A DNA stretch of 64,000 nt from Mesorhizobium sp. M9A.F.Ca.ET.002.03.1.2 (GTDB lineage Bacteria > Pseudomonadota > Alphaproteobacteria > Rhizobiales > Rhizobiaceae): NCBI RefSeq assembly GCF_003952365.1, contig NZ_CP034443.1:1233001-1297000 (forward strand). The letters are read 5' to 3'. A program made the translations under genes and the position numbers. The notes beneath the pieces were generated by a model. The model saw nothing but the letters and a program-made list of their open reading frames with translations, had not been told where the DNA came from and did no database searches. Positions 46,807 through 56,881 of this stretch are shown in pieces. Positions within the stretch are counted from its first letter, which is position 1. Each line of letters starts with the position of its first letter.

Positions 46807-46994
46807 GCCGGCGGGACAGCGCCCCCCTCTGTCCTGCCGGACATCTCCCCCACTTGGGGGGAGATTGATTGTCGCAACGGCTTTCGCCAATCGCCAACGC
46901 CGCAACAAAGGCGCCATCAGCGGAGTTGCCGATCTCCCCCTCGTGGGGGAGATGTCCGTCAGGCCAGAAGGGGGGCGCGAAGGATCGCAGCGGG
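46807..46994. repeat. composite palindromic element, family A, copy 2
   Basis: Terminal inverted repeats of about 48 bp (46820-46867 and 46931-46979), each with an internal palindrome (CATCTCCCCC..GGGGGAGAT) and flanked by matching tails, surround a centre with TTTCGCCAATCGCCAACG. It fills the 302-bp gap between the yceH start and the sdhB stop. Confidence 0.8.
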
Positions 46995-47015
46995 CGAGCC
47001 GGAAACCGCCTCAGC

Positions 47016-47795
47016 CTAAACCCTTCTCTCCACCATCATCTTCTTGATCTCGGCGATCGCCTTGGCCGGGTTGAGCCCCTTGGGGCAGGTTTGGGCGCAG
47101 TTCATGATGGTGTGGCAGCGATAGAGCCTGAACGGGTCTTCGAGATTGTCGAGCCGTTCGCCCTTGGCCTCGTCCCTAGAATCGATCAGCCAGCGATAGG
47201 CCTGCAGCAGCGTTGCCGGGCCGAGATAACGGTCGCCGTTCCACCAGTAGCTCGGGCACGAGGTCGAGCAGCAGGCGCACAAGATGCATTCATAGAGCCC
47301 GTCGAGTTTCTCGCGGTCCTCGTGGCTCTGCAGCCATTCCTTGGCCGGCTCTGGCGACACCGTCTTCAGCCACGGCTCGATCGAGGCGTGCTGGGCGTAG
47401 AAATTGGTGAGGTCGGGCACCAGATCCTTGACCACCGGCATGTGCGGTAGCGGATAGACCTTGATCGCGCCGGAAATGTCGTCGCAGCCCTTGGTACAGG
47501 CCAGCGTGTTGGACCCGTCGATGTTCATGGCGCAAGAGCCGCAAATACCCTCGCGGCAGGAGCGGCGCAGCGTCAGTGTCGGGTCGATCTTGTTCTTGAT
47601 CCAGAGCAGCGCGTCGAGCACCATCGGCCCGCAATCGTCCATGTCGACGAAATAGGTGTCCATGCGCGGGTTCTCGTCATCGTCCGGCGACCAGCGGTAG
47701 ATGCGATACTCCCGCAGATTCGTCGCACCCTCCGGCTTCGGCCAGGTTTTGCCGACCTTGATCTTCGAATTTTTCGGAAGCGTGAGTTCGACCAT
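47016..47795 (-). CDS. sdhB: succinate dehydrogenase iron-sulfur subunit
   Basis: A 259-aa subunit carrying three Fe-S clusters. The [2Fe-2S] site is CREGICGSC plus a later Cys in NTLAC; the [4Fe-4S] and [3Fe-4S] sites are [16 protein letters not shown] and [14 protein letters not shown]. It passes electrons from SdhA flavin to ubiquinone. Its ATG overlaps the DUF3052 stop by one base (TAATG). Confidence 0.96.
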   Translation of the reverse strand: MVELTLPKNSKIKVGKTWPKPEGATNLREYRIYRWSPDDDENPRMDTYFVDMDDCGPMVLDALLWIKNKIDPTLTLRRSCREGICGSCAMNIDGSNTLACTKGCDDISGAIKVYPLPHMPVVKDLVPDLTNFYAQHASIEPWLKTVSPEPAKEWLQSHEDREKLDGLYECILCACCSTSCPSYWWNGDRYLGPATLLQAYRWLIDSRDEAKGERLDNLEDPFRLYRCHTIMNCAQTCPKGLNPAKAIAEIKKMMVERRV

Positions 47796-48232
47796 TACCT
47801 CAGGTCCTTTCGGATGACGAGCTTCAGCCCGGACCAGATCCCGCTCACAGCCGCGACCTTCACGTCGACCAGGTCGAGCTTCAGCGCCTCCGCCCGGATA
47901 ACGTCCTCGGTGACGTCGGTTGGCACCTTCGATGCCTTCTTCGGCCAGGACACCCAGACCATGCCGTCACGCTTGATCGCCGCCTCGATGCCGGCGAGGC
48001 GATCCTCGATTTCGGCGCGGTGTTTGGTAAAGGCGTGGACGGCATCGTATTTTTCGCGAACGCCGGAAATCTTCGACCAGTCTGGCAGCCGGTCGACATG
48101 GGCGAAGTCGACGGCGTCAGTCAGGTCGTCCAGTTCCGCCGGCAAAGCGATGAAGGCGGCCGTCATCCCGTCCTTCAGGCCGAGCTTGGCCGGAAGGGGC
48201 GTGCCGGAATATCCAGAAGCCGCCAGCGCCAT
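47795..48232 (-). CDS. DUF3052-type protein inside the sdh operon
   Basis: A 145-aa cytoplasmic protein that opens [17 protein letters not shown], the hallmark of the DUF3052 family, and has [22 protein letters not shown] near 96. The ATG at 48232 is two bases after the sdhA stop and the TAA overlaps the sdhB ATG, so it is locked into the operon translationally. Function is unknown; position suggests assembly or regulation of succinate dehydrogenase, which is inference. Confidence 0.85.
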   Translation of the reverse strand: MALAASGYSGTPLPAKLGLKDGMTAAFIALPAELDDLTDAVDFAHVDRLPDWSKISGVREKYDAVHAFTKHRAEIEDRLAGIEAAIKRDGMVWVSWPKKASKVPTDVTEDVIRAEALKLDLVDVKVAAVSGIWSGLKLVIRKDLR

Positions 48233-48234
48233 CG

Positions 48235-50073
48235 TCAATACACCCTGGCCTTTGGCGCGATCTTGGCCGGGTTGATGCCGCCGTCTGCTTCCTTGAGCAG
48301 CGGCTCGGTATGCACCGGCCGGTAGGTCAGCGTCACCTCGCCGGCCTCGCTGAGGCGGGCCAGCGTATGCTTGCGCCAGGTCGCGTCGTCGCGTGCCGAA
48401 AAGTCCTCCCGCGCATGCGCGCCGCGGCTCTCCTTGCGCGCCTCGGCGCCGTGGACGGTGGTGATGGCGTTGGCCATCAGGTTTTCCAGCTCCAGCGTCT
48501 CGACCAGGTCGGAGTTCCAGATCATCGAGCGGTCGAACACTTTGACATCCTTGAGCTCGCCCCATATCTGCGAAACGCGCTTGCAGCCGCTTTCCAGCGA
48601 TTCCTGGGTGCGGAACACCGCCGCATCGTCCTGCATCGCCTTCTGCATCTTCTCACGCAGCACAGCGGTCGGCGTCGAGCCGTTGGCATGACGCAGCCGG
48701 TCGAAGCGATCCATGATCTTTTCGACCGAGGCTTCGTTGGGCGACGCGATCGCGGCGTTGCGGTCGATCACCTGGCCGGCCCTGATCGCCGCCGCGCGGC
48801 CGAACACCACCAGATCGATCAGCGAGTTCGAGCCCAGCCGGTTGGCGCCATGGACGGAGGCGCAGCCGGCTTCGCCGACCGCCATCAGCCCGGGCGACAC
48901 CTGGTCCGGGTTCAAGGCGGTCGGGTTGAGCACCTCGCCCCAGTAATTGGTCGGCACGCCGCCCATATTGTAGTGGACCGTCGGCAGCACCGGGATCGGC
49001 TCCTTGGTCAGGTCGACGCCGGCGAAGATTTTTGCCGACTCTGAAATCCCCGGCAGCCTTTCGTGCAAAACGGCCGGATCAAGGTGGTCGAGGTGGAGAA
49101 AAATGTGGTCCTTCTTCGGCCCGACGCCACGGCCTTCGCGGATTTCCAGCGTCATGCAGCGCGAAACCACGTCGCGCGAGGCAAGGTCCTTGGCCGATGG
49201 CGCGTAGCGCTCCATGAAACGCTCGCCCTCGGAATTGACGAGATAGCCGCCCTCGCCGCGCGCGCCTTCGGTGATCAGGCAGCCGGCGCCGTAGATGCCG
49301 GTCGGGTGGAACTGCACGAACTCCATGTCCTGCAGCGCCAGCCCGGCACGAGCGGCCATGCCGCCCCCGTCGCCGGTGCAGGTGTGCGCCGAGGTCGCCG
49401 AGAAATAGGCGCGGCCATAGCCGCCGGTCGCCAGCACCACCATCTTGGCCGAAAAACGATGGATGGTGCCGTCGTCGAGGTTCCAGGCGACGACGCCGGT
49501 GCAGGTTCCGTCCGGCTCCATGATCAGGTCGAGCGCAAAATACTCGATGAAGAACTGCGCATTATGCTTCAGCGACTGGCCGTAGAGCGTGTGCAGCATG
49601 GCGTGGCCGGTGCGGTCGGCGGCGGCACAGGTGCGCTGCACCGGCGGCCCCTCGCCGAAATTCATCATCATGCCGCCGAACGGCCGCTGATAGATTTTCC
49701 CGTCCTCGGTGCGGCTGAAGGGAACGCCGTAATGCTCAAGCTCGTAGACCGCCGCCGGCGCCTCGCGCACCATGTACTCTTGCGCGTCGGTGTCACCGAG
49801 CCAATCCGAACCCTTGACCGTGTCGAAGAGATGCCACTGCCAGTTGTCGGGGCCCATATTGGCGAGCGAGGCGGCAATGCCGCCCTGCGCCGCCACCGTA
49901 TGCGAGCGCGTCGGGAAAACCTTGGTGATGCAGGCGGTGCGCAGGCCCTGTTCGGCCATGCCGAGCGTGGCGCGCAGGCCGGCGCCGCCAGCGCCGACGA
50001 CCACCACGTCGAATTTGTGGTCGACATAGGTGTAGGCGGAAGCCGTGTTGGCGTTTTTCGCGTCCTTGGCCAA
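48235..50073 (-). CDS. sdhA: succinate dehydrogenase flavoprotein subunit
   Basis: A 612-aa subunit with covalently bound FAD. It has the dinucleotide motif [13 protein letters not shown] (about 18-30), the FAD-linking His in [10 protein letters not shown] near 52, the active-site segment [14 protein letters not shown] and the C-terminal R..H..REDF region. The start is a TTG at 50073, eight bases after GGAGG; a longer frame upstream lies in sdhD. It sits five bases after the sdhD stop. Confidence 0.96.
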   Translation of the reverse strand: MAKDAKNANTASAYTYVDHKFDVVVVGAGGAGLRATLGMAEQGLRTACITKVFPTRSHTVAAQGGIAASLANMGPDNWQWHLFDTVKGSDWLGDTDAQEYMVREAPAAVYELEHYGVPFSRTEDGKIYQRPFGGMMMNFGEGPPVQRTCAAADRTGHAMLHTLYGQSLKHNAQFFIEYFALDLIMEPDGTCTGVVAWNLDDGTIHRFSAKMVVLATGGYGRAYFSATSAHTCTGDGGGMAARAGLALQDMEFVQFHPTGIYGAGCLITEGARGEGGYLVNSEGERFMERYAPSAKDLASRDVVSRCMTLEIREGRGVGPKKDHIFLHLDHLDPAVLHERLPGISESAKIFAGVDLTKEPIPVLPTVHYNMGGVPTNYWGEVLNPTALNPDQVSPGLMAVGEAGCASVHGANRLGSNSLIDLVVFGRAAAIRAGQVIDRNAAIASPNEASVEKIMDRFDRLRHANGSTPTAVLREKMQKAMQDDAAVFRTQESLESGCKRVSQIWGELKDVKVFDRSMIWNSDLVETLELENLMANAITTVHGAEARKESRGAHAREDFSARDDATWRKHTLARLSEAGEVTLTYRPVHTEPLLKEADGGINPAKIAPKARVY

Positions 50074-50077
50074 AACG

Positions 50078-50473
50078 TCAGCCTCCAAATGCCAGTTTGA
50101 GCAGGGCGAAGATCGAGGCAACGCCGACCACTACGGAAAAGAATGTGTTGAGGGCGAGCAACGCCAGCCTCGCACCCTCGCTATGCACATAGTCCTCGAT
50201 GATCGCCTGCATGCCGAGCCGCATGTGGTAAAGCCCGGACAAGAGCACCAGCGCCAGCACCACAGCCACGAACGGGTTGGCAAGTGCGGCGCGCACCTCC
50301 GCATAGCCGGCGCCGTTGAGCGCAATCAGGAAGCCGACGAAGAACAGGATCAGCGGGATGTTGGCGATTGCCGTCAGGCGCTGGCGCCAGAAATGCTCCG
50401 TGCCCTCGCGGGCCGAGCCGAGGCCGCGGACCTTCGCCAGCGGCGTGCGCATGTCGGTCTTGTTGGCGCTCAT
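50078..50473 (-). CDS. sdhD: succinate dehydrogenase membrane anchor subunit
   Basis: A 131-aa anchor subunit with three membrane segments. [20 protein letters not shown] (20-39) is the conserved N-terminal region, and [17 protein letters not shown] near 83 holds the haem/quinone site residues. It follows sdhC by one base (TGACATG). Confidence 0.93.
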   Translation of the reverse strand: MSANKTDMRTPLAKVRGLGSAREGTEHFWRQRLTAIANIPLILFFVGFLIALNGAGYAEVRAALANPFVAVVLALVLLSGLYHMRLGMQAIIEDYVHSEGARLALLALNTFFSVVVGVASIFALLKLAFGG

Positions 50474-50474
50474 G

Positions 50475-50894
50475 TCAGGCTCCCCGCGCCATGTAGCCGG
50501 CGATCCAGATCAGCAGCGTCAGCACAATCGAGCCGGCCAGCGTCGCCCAGGCGATCCTCGAGGCGGTGTTCTTTTCAAGGCCTGCCCCGGTGTCCCAGAT
50601 TAGATGGCGCACACCGCCGAGCATATGGTGCATCAGCGCCCAGGTGTAGCCGAACAGCACCAGCCGCCCCAGCCACGAGCCGAAGGCCCAGTTGACGGCA
50701 TCGAAGGTGACCTCGGAGCTCGCTGCCGCCATCAGCCACAGGGCGACCAGCAGCGTGCCGAAATAGAGCGCCCCACCGGTGATGCGATGGATGATCGACA
50801 TCGTCATCGTGATCGGCGGTCGATAGACGGTCAGATGCGGCGAAAGCGGCCGTTCACGTCTGGCAAATTCGCGGGTGGCTGGTGATTTGCTCAT
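50475..50894 (-). CDS. sdhC: succinate dehydrogenase cytochrome b556 subunit
   Basis: A 139-aa cytochrome subunit with three membrane segments. [20 protein letters not shown] (14-33) and HRITG are conserved, and the haem-ligand His lies in [17 protein letters not shown] near 95. It is the first gene of sdhC-sdhD-sdhA-DUF3052-sdhB. Confidence 0.95.
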   Translation of the reverse strand: MSKSPATREFARRERPLSPHLTVYRPPITMTMSIIHRITGGALYFGTLLVALWLMAAASSEVTFDAVNWAFGSWLGRLVLFGYTWALMHHMLGGVRHLIWDTGAGLEKNTASRIAWATLAGSIVLTLLIWIAGYMARGA

Positions 50895-50974
50895 GGCTCC
50901 CCCAGTTCGGCGTCTCTGGAGCCCCAGGTGGAAATGCGGCGTGACCGCTTCCGGATGCGACTTCGGACAGCCGG

Positions 50975-51003
50975 TTTCTAATGCTCTTTTTGCACCGCGT
51001 CAA
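50975..51003 (-). promoter_or_regulatory. candidate promoter of the sdh operon
   Basis: On the minus strand TTGACG (51003-50998), a 17-bp spacer and TAGAAA (50980-50975) lie about 80 bp before the sdhC ATG. The -10 is weak; no other pair in the 294-bp gap is better. Confidence 0.35.
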
Positions 51004-51136
51004 AGCCAGAAAACCGTTTTGGAAACGTAATTTAGTCTGAATAAAGAGACGCTTCGAGCTTCAATCGATTAGGGGTCGGCTCAAAGCCGGCGCATCGTCG
51101 CTGCAGTGCGGGATATCAGCCTGGCCCGGGCCTTAT

Positions 51137-51183
51137 GTGTTGAGCTTTCAGGTCTGGCCGGCCTCACCTGAATATCGACACAC
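51137..51183. repeat. shortened palindrome, family B
   Basis: The sequence GTGTTGAG..TTCAGGT..GGCCGGCC..ACCTGAATATCGACAC is an imperfect inverted repeat whose ends match the outer arms of the 32700-32840 element, without its interior. It lies six bases beyond the stop of the MliC-type gene. Confidence 0.65.
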
Positions 51184-51188
51184 CCAAA

Positions 51189-51551
51189 TTAGCGGGTGCA
51201 GGTCAGCGGCGTCTTCCCACCCTTCATCACCAGCGCGTCGCGGCCGTCGATCACGATTGCGTCATGCGCCTCGCCGAAGCGACTGTTCTGATTGGCGGGC
51301 GAAGCCGGCAGATCCTGGCTGACGCCGTCGGGACCAAGCACGCGCACGGACGTGCCGAGATTTTCGATGGTCATCCTGCCGCCATCGGCGCAATTGTAGG
51401 TCGCGGTGCGCGGCTGCGGTGCCGTCAAATCGGTCGTGGCGGCCGCGGCCGTATTTCCGGCCTTCGGCGCGTTGGTCTGCGACACGCAGGCAGCCGTGAT
51501 CAGCAATGGCAAAAGGGCAAGCGTCACCCGAAACGTCCGGCGTAACGCCAT
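51189..51551 (-). CDS. MliC/PliC-type lysozyme-inhibitor lipoprotein
   Basis: A 120-aa lipoprotein with a signal ending in the lipobox LITAAC (Cys22) and a C-terminal domain (about 50-118) beginning ATYNCADGGRMTIEN and ending ALVMKGGKTPLTC, the pattern of the membrane-bound c-type lysozyme inhibitor domain (COG3895). Two cysteines flank the domain and should form its disulphide. It would protect peptidoglycan from host lysozyme; assignment is by motif. Confidence 0.82.
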   Translation of the reverse strand: MALRRTFRVTLALLPLLITAACVSQTNAPKAGNTAAAATTDLTAPQPRTATYNCADGGRMTIENLGTSVRVLGPDGVSQDLPASPANQNSRFGEAHDAIVIDGRDALVMKGGKTPLTCTR

Positions 51552-51794
51552 AAGCAGTCTCCCTGTGCATTAATCCAGCCGCAGTGTTTGCCAAGTTCAC
51601 CCGACGCCGCGCTCGACCCCCGGCCGCGATGGTGCGGGCAAGCATGGCCGAATGATGGCCACGGCCTTCCGGGGCGACGGATATTAACCATGTTTGCCGA
51701 GACCTGGCGACCTGCAAGGCAAGCCTCTTAACAAAGGTTAAGAAAAGGTTAATTTCTGATTCGACGAGGTTCGCCTCTGACAATGGAGGACGCC

Positions 51795-52163
51795 ATGCGT
51801 TCGAATTCAGGCAGATCGCGCCTCCCGGCGCTCATATTGGCGGCGCTCGTCCTGGTGGCGGCGGTCATCGGCTTGGCGGCACCGGCACGCACCGGGACAC
51901 GCGACCGCGTCTACGCCGATTCCTTCGGCAATCTCGTCATAGAGAGCGCCGCCGGCTACAAGCGCATTCTCGTCGGCGAGGGCAAATTGGCCAAGGAATT
52001 GTCCGACTACGTCGGCGCCGACCAACCCAAAATCATCTATGAAAACGAAACGGACGATGTCAGCGGCCGCGACTGCTACAGGCCACCGGTTTTCGTAAAG
52101 GGCCGCAGCTATATGTACGGCCTTTCCGACGGCGAGATGCCCGAACTCAGCCCCTGCCGCTGA
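51795..52163 (+). CDS. secreted or membrane-anchored protein of unknown function
   Basis: A 122-aa protein with one N-terminal hydrophobic segment (about 10-30, ALILAALVLVAAVIGLAA) followed by about 90 residues that would be periplasmic (DRVYADSFGNLVIESAAGYKRI onward) with two Cys near the end (RDCYRPP and SPCR). The ATG at 51795 has GGAGG five bases upstream, better than the ATG at 51783. Its 3' end overlaps the convergent GGDEF gene by 17 bp. No family is recognised. Confidence 0.78.
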   Translation: MRSNSGRSRLPALILAALVLVAAVIGLAAPARTGTRDRVYADSFGNLVIESAAGYKRILVGEGKLAKELSDYVGADQPKIIYENETDDVSGRDCYRPPVFVKGRSYMYGLSDGEMPELSPCR

Positions 52164-53364
52164 TTCGATCCGGCAATGCCACTCCCGCCTGCCCCACGGT
52201 GATCGACCCCATGGAGATGCGCACGCGATCGCGTCCGCTGCCCTTAGCCTGGTAGAGCGCCTCGTCCGCACGCCGCATCAGATCGGCGAAACCTTCGGCC
52301 GGGTGAAGCTCGGCAACGCCGAAGCTGGCGGTACAACGATGCTCCGCCGGCAGACAGTCTATCGGCAAGGCTCCGAAAGCGCTGCGCGCGCCTTCGGCGA
52401 AGAGCCGCGCTGCGGCGAGGTTGGTTCCCGGCAGGATGATGGCGAACTCCTCACCGCCGATGCGGCCGGCGACGTGATGGTCGGCGGCCGCATCACGCAG
52501 GAAGCCGGCAAAGGTCTCGATGACCCGGTCGCCGGATGCGTGGCCGAAACTGTCGTTGATGCTCTTGAAATGATCGAGGTCGGCGATGACCAGGGCGACC
52601 GGAATACCCTTGCGCACGGCGTCAAGCATCGCGAGCTCGGCGTGACGTTCGAAGCCGCCTCGGTTGAGCAGCCTTGATAGCGTGTCCGTCTCCGACTTCG
52701 ACGTCGCCTCGGCGAGCACGTCACGGACCAGGATGATCAGCATAAGAAGCGCGATTGCCATGCCGAAGACAGTGCCGAGCGATTGCGACACCAGAGCGTA
52801 GTTGCTCTGCAGGTAGGCCTGCGGATTGACGCCCCAGCCACCCAACGCATGGGCGATGAACGGCTTGCTCACGAACTGCAGGGCGCTGGCCGCCAGAACG
52901 GCCATCAGCAGATGGTCGAGCCGGTCGCGTCTTTGCCTGGACGACCAGACGATGGCGACGCCGACGAACTGCATGGCGGCATAGGGAAGCTGGTAGGCCA
53001 TCATCCGGGCAAGCGACTCGCGCGGCAGATCCTGCACGAAATACACGGCCGCGCTGGCCGCAAACAGAAAGACGAGCATCGGCGCCCAGGGCGGCGCCAC
53101 ACCGTATTTATGGGCAAGCCCGCCATTGAAGGCGACGGTGGCGCCGAGGAAAACGGCGAAGCCCGCGACGACCGCGGGCCGCGCATTGTCGAAGACCGGA
53201 ATGGCGAACTCGATGGCGAAATAGACCATTCCGAGCAGATAGGCGATGACCAGCCAGCGAGCCGACACGCGCCCCACATCGTAGAACGAGACAGTCATGA
53301 ACGCTGCCGCCAGCAGGCCGGCGACGAGCAGGTTGATTGCCAGGATGAATTCTGCGCCGCCCAT
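52147..53364 (-). CDS. membrane diguanylate cyclase (GGDEF), first of a pair
   Basis: A 405-aa protein with six or seven N-terminal membrane segments (about 5-200) and a C-terminal GGDEF domain (about 235-390). The active-site motif is GGEEF, and LVIADLDHFKSINDSFGH holds the metal-binding Asp, so cyclic-di-GMP synthesis is expected. The inhibitory RxxD site is absent before GGEEF. The ATG at 53364 is preferred. It follows a second gene of the same layout by 76 bp. Confidence 0.88.
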   Translation of the reverse strand: MGGAEFILAINLLVAGLLAAAFMTVSFYDVGRVSARWLVIAYLLGMVYFAIEFAIPVFDNARPAVVAGFAVFLGATVAFNGGLAHKYGVAPPWAPMLVFLFAASAAVYFVQDLPRESLARMMAYQLPYAAMQFVGVAIVWSSRQRRDRLDHLLMAVLAASALQFVSKPFIAHALGGWGVNPQAYLQSNYALVSQSLGTVFGMAIALLMLIILVRDVLAEATSKSETDTLSRLLNRGGFERHAELAMLDAVRKGIPVALVIADLDHFKSINDSFGHASGDRVIETFAGFLRDAAADHHVAGRIGGEEFAIILPGTNLAAARLFAEGARSAFGALPIDCLPAEHRCTASFGVAELHPAEGFADLMRRADEALYQAKGSGRDRVRISMGSITVGQAGVALPDRISGRG

Positions 53365-53440
53365 GTGGTTTTCGCACTCCTTGCGACAACAAATCACGGA
53401 CGGGCGAAAAAGACGTTAACGTGAGCTCACGCGTGGAAGG

Positions 53441-54652
53441 TCAGCCGGCTTTGAACGGTCCCAGAACGAACACCGTTTCCGACCGTTCGTAGGACAGGTG
53501 CACGCTGTCGCGGCCGTTCCTTTTGGCTCTGTAAAGAGCATCGTCGGCGCGGCGCATCAGCGGCTCCAGCCCCTCCTCGCCGGTGCGGCCCGCCACGCCG
53601 AAGCTCGCCGTCACCCTTGTGCCCGGTGGAAGCCCGTCGACGCTGCCCGCCGAATAGAGCGTGCGGATGGCTTCGGCAAACAGCCTTGCCGCCCCAAGGT
53701 CGCTCAGCGGCAAAAGCACGGCGAACTCCTCTCCACCAATGCGCCCGGCAACGCCGCTGGTGCCGGCAGCCGATCGAAGCTTGGCGGCGAAGTCGGCGAT
53801 CACGCGATCGCCCGCCGCATGCCCGTGCAGATCGTTGAGCGCCTTGAAATGATCGAGGTCGGCGAGCACCAGCGCGACGGGTAGCTTGGCTGTGGCACAG
53901 TGCTGCAGGAGAAGCGTGGCGCGCTCCTCGAAGCCGCGGCGATTGAGCAGGCCCGACAGCGGATCGGTATACGCCTCGGCCTTCAGCGCTTTCATCACGT
54001 CGAGTGCAGCCGCGCAGAACAGGCAAAGCGCGATGAGCAACGACAGCAGCGCATGCGACAGCAACGCCGTCGTCCAGTAGGAGGAGGCATAGAACCCGTC
54101 ATAGCTTTGATACGGCCCGTGCGCGATGACGACGACGAGCGTACGCACGAAGAAGTTCAGCCCGGAAAGCAGCGACAGCACGAACAGGATCATTTCCGTC
54201 GGACCTCTGTCGCGCACCACGCGCAGTTCGGCTGCGACAACCAGGCTGAGGCCGCCGAAAGCGAAATTCATCACCAGGACACGCCAGGTGAGATCGGGCC
54301 GGATGAACATGAACCAGCAGAAAGCGGCCAGGCCGCCGCCCGCCAGAACGCCGATCGCAACAAGGGGCACGCGCCGCCCATAACGCGCCACGATCGCGCC
54401 GGCGAGACCACAGGCGGCGATGGTGAAGCATATGACGGACAGCAGCTTGGTCGGCGCCATGCCGATGGGCAGGGTGAAATGCTGCAACAGGAAACCGGCC
54501 GCCGAAAGCCAGTAGCTGGTGGCCAGCACGGCCAGATAGGGGCGGTGACGTTGATAGAACCAAAGCACGAGAAACACCGCGCCGAGCGCAAGCGCGATCG
54601 TCGGGTTGAGCAACCCTATCAGCAGACCGGTGTCCAAGGACCGTGACCCCAC
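53441..54652 (-). CDS. membrane diguanylate cyclase (GGDEF), second of a pair
   Basis: A 403-aa protein with six or seven N-terminal membrane segments (about 8-215) and a GGDEF domain (about 235-390) with an intact GGEEF motif and LVLADLDHFKALNDLHGH. The inhibitory RxxD site is absent. It is similar in layout and in the GGDEF domain to the gene at 52147-53364, so they are probably paralogues. The start is a GTG at 54652 or a TTG at 54637. Confidence 0.86.
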   Translation of the reverse strand: MGSRSLDTGLLIGLLNPTIALALGAVFLVLWFYQRHRPYLAVLATSYWLSAAGFLLQHFTLPIGMAPTKLLSVICFTIAACGLAGAIVARYGRRVPLVAIGVLAGGGLAAFCWFMFIRPDLTWRVLVMNFAFGGLSLVVAAELRVVRDRGPTEMILFVLSLLSGLNFFVRTLVVVIAHGPYQSYDGFYASSYWTTALLSHALLSLLIALCLFCAAALDVMKALKAEAYTDPLSGLLNRRGFEERATLLLQHCATAKLPVALVLADLDHFKALNDLHGHAAGDRVIADFAAKLRSAAGTSGVAGRIGGEEFAVLLPLSDLGAARLFAEAIRTLYSAGSVDGLPPGTRVTASFGVAGRTGEEGLEPLMRRADDALYRAKRNGRDSVHLSYERSETVFVLGPFKAG

Positions 54653-54799
54653 GCTTCCGTCAAGGAAGACCCTTAGGCCGGAAGCCCAAACAAGCGGTTA
54701 AGCAAAGTCGAATATGCGGAATATCGCCGTTAAAACTGCTGCACGGAACTTGAAACCGCGGCCGGCGTTTTCCAGCAGCAATCGATGGGAGACGCTTTC

Positions 54800-55111
54800 A
54801 TGGCCGATACGATCATGCTGACCGATCATGAGGCAATTCGCTCATGGGCCGCGGCGCGTGCTGGATTTCCGGCAATCGTCGACGTGTCGCCTGAAACGGG
54901 AACGCAAGCCTTGCTGAGGCTGGTCTTCGGCCAGCACGCCTATCAGGACCAGGACCAGGCCGAACGCCCGGCCAACGCCGGCGGCTACGAACTGGTCGAG
55001 TGGGACGAGTGGTTCAAGCTCTTCGACGAACGCCAGCTGGCGCTGGTGGTCGCTGCGGAGCAACCCGGCCGGCGTGAGCAATTCCATGAGTTCGTAAGGC
55101 GCCCGGCGTGA
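54800..55111 (+). CDS. conserved hypothetical small protein
   Basis: A 103-aa soluble acidic protein (MADTIMLTDHEAIRSWAAAR...). Features are FPAIVDVSPETGTQALLRLVFGQ in the middle and EWDEWFKLFDERQLALVV in the C-terminal half. ATG at 54800 follows GGGAG by eight bases. I do not recognise the family. It is divergent from the GGDEF pair and converges on leuC. Confidence 0.7.
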   Translation: MADTIMLTDHEAIRSWAAARAGFPAIVDVSPETGTQALLRLVFGQHAYQDQDQAERPANAGGYELVEWDEWFKLFDERQLALVVAAEQPGRREQFHEFVRRPA

Positions 55112-55115
55112 AGAA

Positions 55116-55142
55116 AGCCCGAACCGCATCGCGGTTCGGGCT
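55116..55142. terminator. strong hairpin between convergent genes
   Basis: Perfect 12-bp arms AGCCCGAACCGC and GCGGTTCGGGCT around a 3-base loop, immediately after the small-protein stop and 47 bp beyond the leuC stop. On the minus strand it is followed by TTTCTTC, on the plus strand by CTGG, so it is mainly a terminator for leuC. Confidence 0.7.
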
Positions 55143-55188
55143 CTGGCATGCACTCATATACGCATATACGGACTGTGACAGCTCCGGG

Positions 55189-56598
55189 TTACTTCCATTC
55201 ACGGATATCGACGAAGTGGCCGGCGATCGCCGCTGCCGCCGCCATGGCCGGCGACACCAGATGGGTGCGGCCCTTGAAGCCTTGCCGGCCCTCGAAATTG
55301 CGGTTCGAGGTGGAGGCGCAACGCTCGTGCGGCTTCAGGCGGTCGTCGTTCATGGCAAGGCACATCGAGCAGCCCGGCTCGCGCCAGTCGAAGCCGGCCG
55401 CGACAAAGATCTTGTCGAGACCTTCGGCCTCCGCCTGCTCCTTGACCAGACCGGAACCCGGCACGATCATCGCATCGACATGCGGGCTGACTCGTCTGCC
55501 CTCGACCACCTTGGCGACGGCGCGCAGATCCTCGATGCGGCCGTTGGTGCAGGAGCCGATGAAGACGCGGTCGAGCGCGATATCGGTGATCTTGGTGCCC
55601 GGCGTCAGGCCCATATAGTCGAGCGCGCGCTGCTTGGACGTGCGCTTATTCTCATCAGTGATATCGTCTGGGTTCGGCACGATGCCCTGGACCGAGACGA
55701 CGTCCTCGGGCGAGGAACCCCAGGAGACGATCGGCGGCAATTTCGCCGCGTCGAGCACGACCACCTTGTCGAAATGCGCGCCTTCGTCGGACTGCAGCGT
55801 CTTCCAATAGGCAAGTGCTGCATCCCACGCCTCGCCCTTGGGAGCGCGCGGCTTTCCCTTGACATAGGCGAAGGTCGTCTCGTCGGGCGCGATCAGGCCG
55901 GCGCGGGCGCCGCCCTCGATCGACATGTTGCAGATGGTCATGCGGCCTTCCATGGACAGCGCGCGGATCGCTTCGCCGGCATACTCGATGACGTAGCCGG
56001 TGCCGCCGGCGGTGCCGATCTCGCCGATGATCGCCAAAATGATGTCCTTGGCCGTGACGCCTTCCGGCAGCGCGCCATCGACGCGCACCAGCATGTTCTT
56101 GGCCTTGCGCTGGATCAGCGTCTGCGTGGCCAGCACATGCTCGACTTCCGAGGTGCCGATGCCATGCGCCAGTGCGCCGAAAGCGCCGTGCGTCGAGGTG
56201 TGACTGTCGCCACAGACGATGGTCATGCCGGGCAGCGTAAAACCCTGCTCCGGACCTATGATGTGGACGATGCCCTGCCGGACATCGTTCTCCGAATAAT
56301 ATTCGACGCCGAAATCCTTGGCGTTCTTGGCCAGCGCCTCGACCTGGATGCGGCTTTCCTCGTTCTTGATGCCGAACTTGCGCTCAGGCGAGGTCGACAC
56401 ATTGTGGTCGACCACGGCCAGCGTCTTTTCCGGATGACGGACTTTTCTGCCGCTCATGCGCAGGCCTTCGAAGGCTTGCGGACTGGTCACCTCATGGACG
56501 AGGTGACGGTCGATGTAGAGCAGACAGGTGCCGTCGTCCTGGCGGTCGACGACATGGTCGTCGAATATCTTGTCGTAGAGGGTGCGCGGTGCGCTCAT
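55189..56598 (-). CDS. leuC: 3-isopropylmalate dehydratase large subunit
   Basis: A 469-aa aconitase-fold subunit that isomerises isopropylmalate in leucine synthesis, with LeuD. The [4Fe-4S] ligands are in FIGSCTNGR near 347 and the CSMCLAMN pair near 409. The opening [13 protein letters not shown] is standard. Start ATG at 56598. leuD is not adjacent, as is usual in Rhizobiales. Confidence 0.96.
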   Translation of the reverse strand: MSAPRTLYDKIFDDHVVDRQDDGTCLLYIDRHLVHEVTSPQAFEGLRMSGRKVRHPEKTLAVVDHNVSTSPERKFGIKNEESRIQVEALAKNAKDFGVEYYSENDVRQGIVHIIGPEQGFTLPGMTIVCGDSHTSTHGAFGALAHGIGTSEVEHVLATQTLIQRKAKNMLVRVDGALPEGVTAKDIILAIIGEIGTAGGTGYVIEYAGEAIRALSMEGRMTICNMSIEGGARAGLIAPDETTFAYVKGKPRAPKGEAWDAALAYWKTLQSDEGAHFDKVVVLDAAKLPPIVSWGSSPEDVVSVQGIVPNPDDITDENKRTSKQRALDYMGLTPGTKITDIALDRVFIGSCTNGRIEDLRAVAKVVEGRRVSPHVDAMIVPGSGLVKEQAEAEGLDKIFVAAGFDWREPGCSMCLAMNDDRLKPHERCASTSNRNFEGRQGFKGRTHLVSPAMAAAAAIAGHFVDIREWK

Positions 56599-56881
56599 GT
56601 GCGTAAATCCGTCGATATGAAATGGGAAGACAAGCGCCGGCTAGCCGGCGAACACCTAGCGAAGTCGGCTGGTCAAAGCGCCGGAAACGCGCGCGGAGAA
56701 TCGCGACGGCAGGCGTTTTCTGTCCTGCAGCACGAAACCCTTGTAGGCCGGATCGCCAAAAAGCTCTTCCATGGCGTGGCTCATACCAATGTTTTGGCTT
56801 TTCGGCAATTGGCGGCTGCCTTCGCAGAACCTGCGTTCCTCGCCCCCGCTGAGCGGGGAGAGGAACTGCCGCCAGGCTTAC
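56599..56881. other. intergenic region upstream of leuC
   Basis: A 283-bp gap between leuC and the methyltransferase gene. It contains a perfect 16-bp palindrome CGCCGGCTAGCCGGCG (56635-56650) 37 bp before the leuC ATG, and a CCCCGCTGAGCGGGG hairpin (about 56847-56861) just beyond the methyltransferase stop that may terminate that gene. No leader peptide or T-box is apparent. Confidence 0.4.

Noticed and set aside
46807..46994. CRISPR-like repeats
   Set aside because: The repeats are paired inverted arms of one element and not direct repeats with regular spacers.
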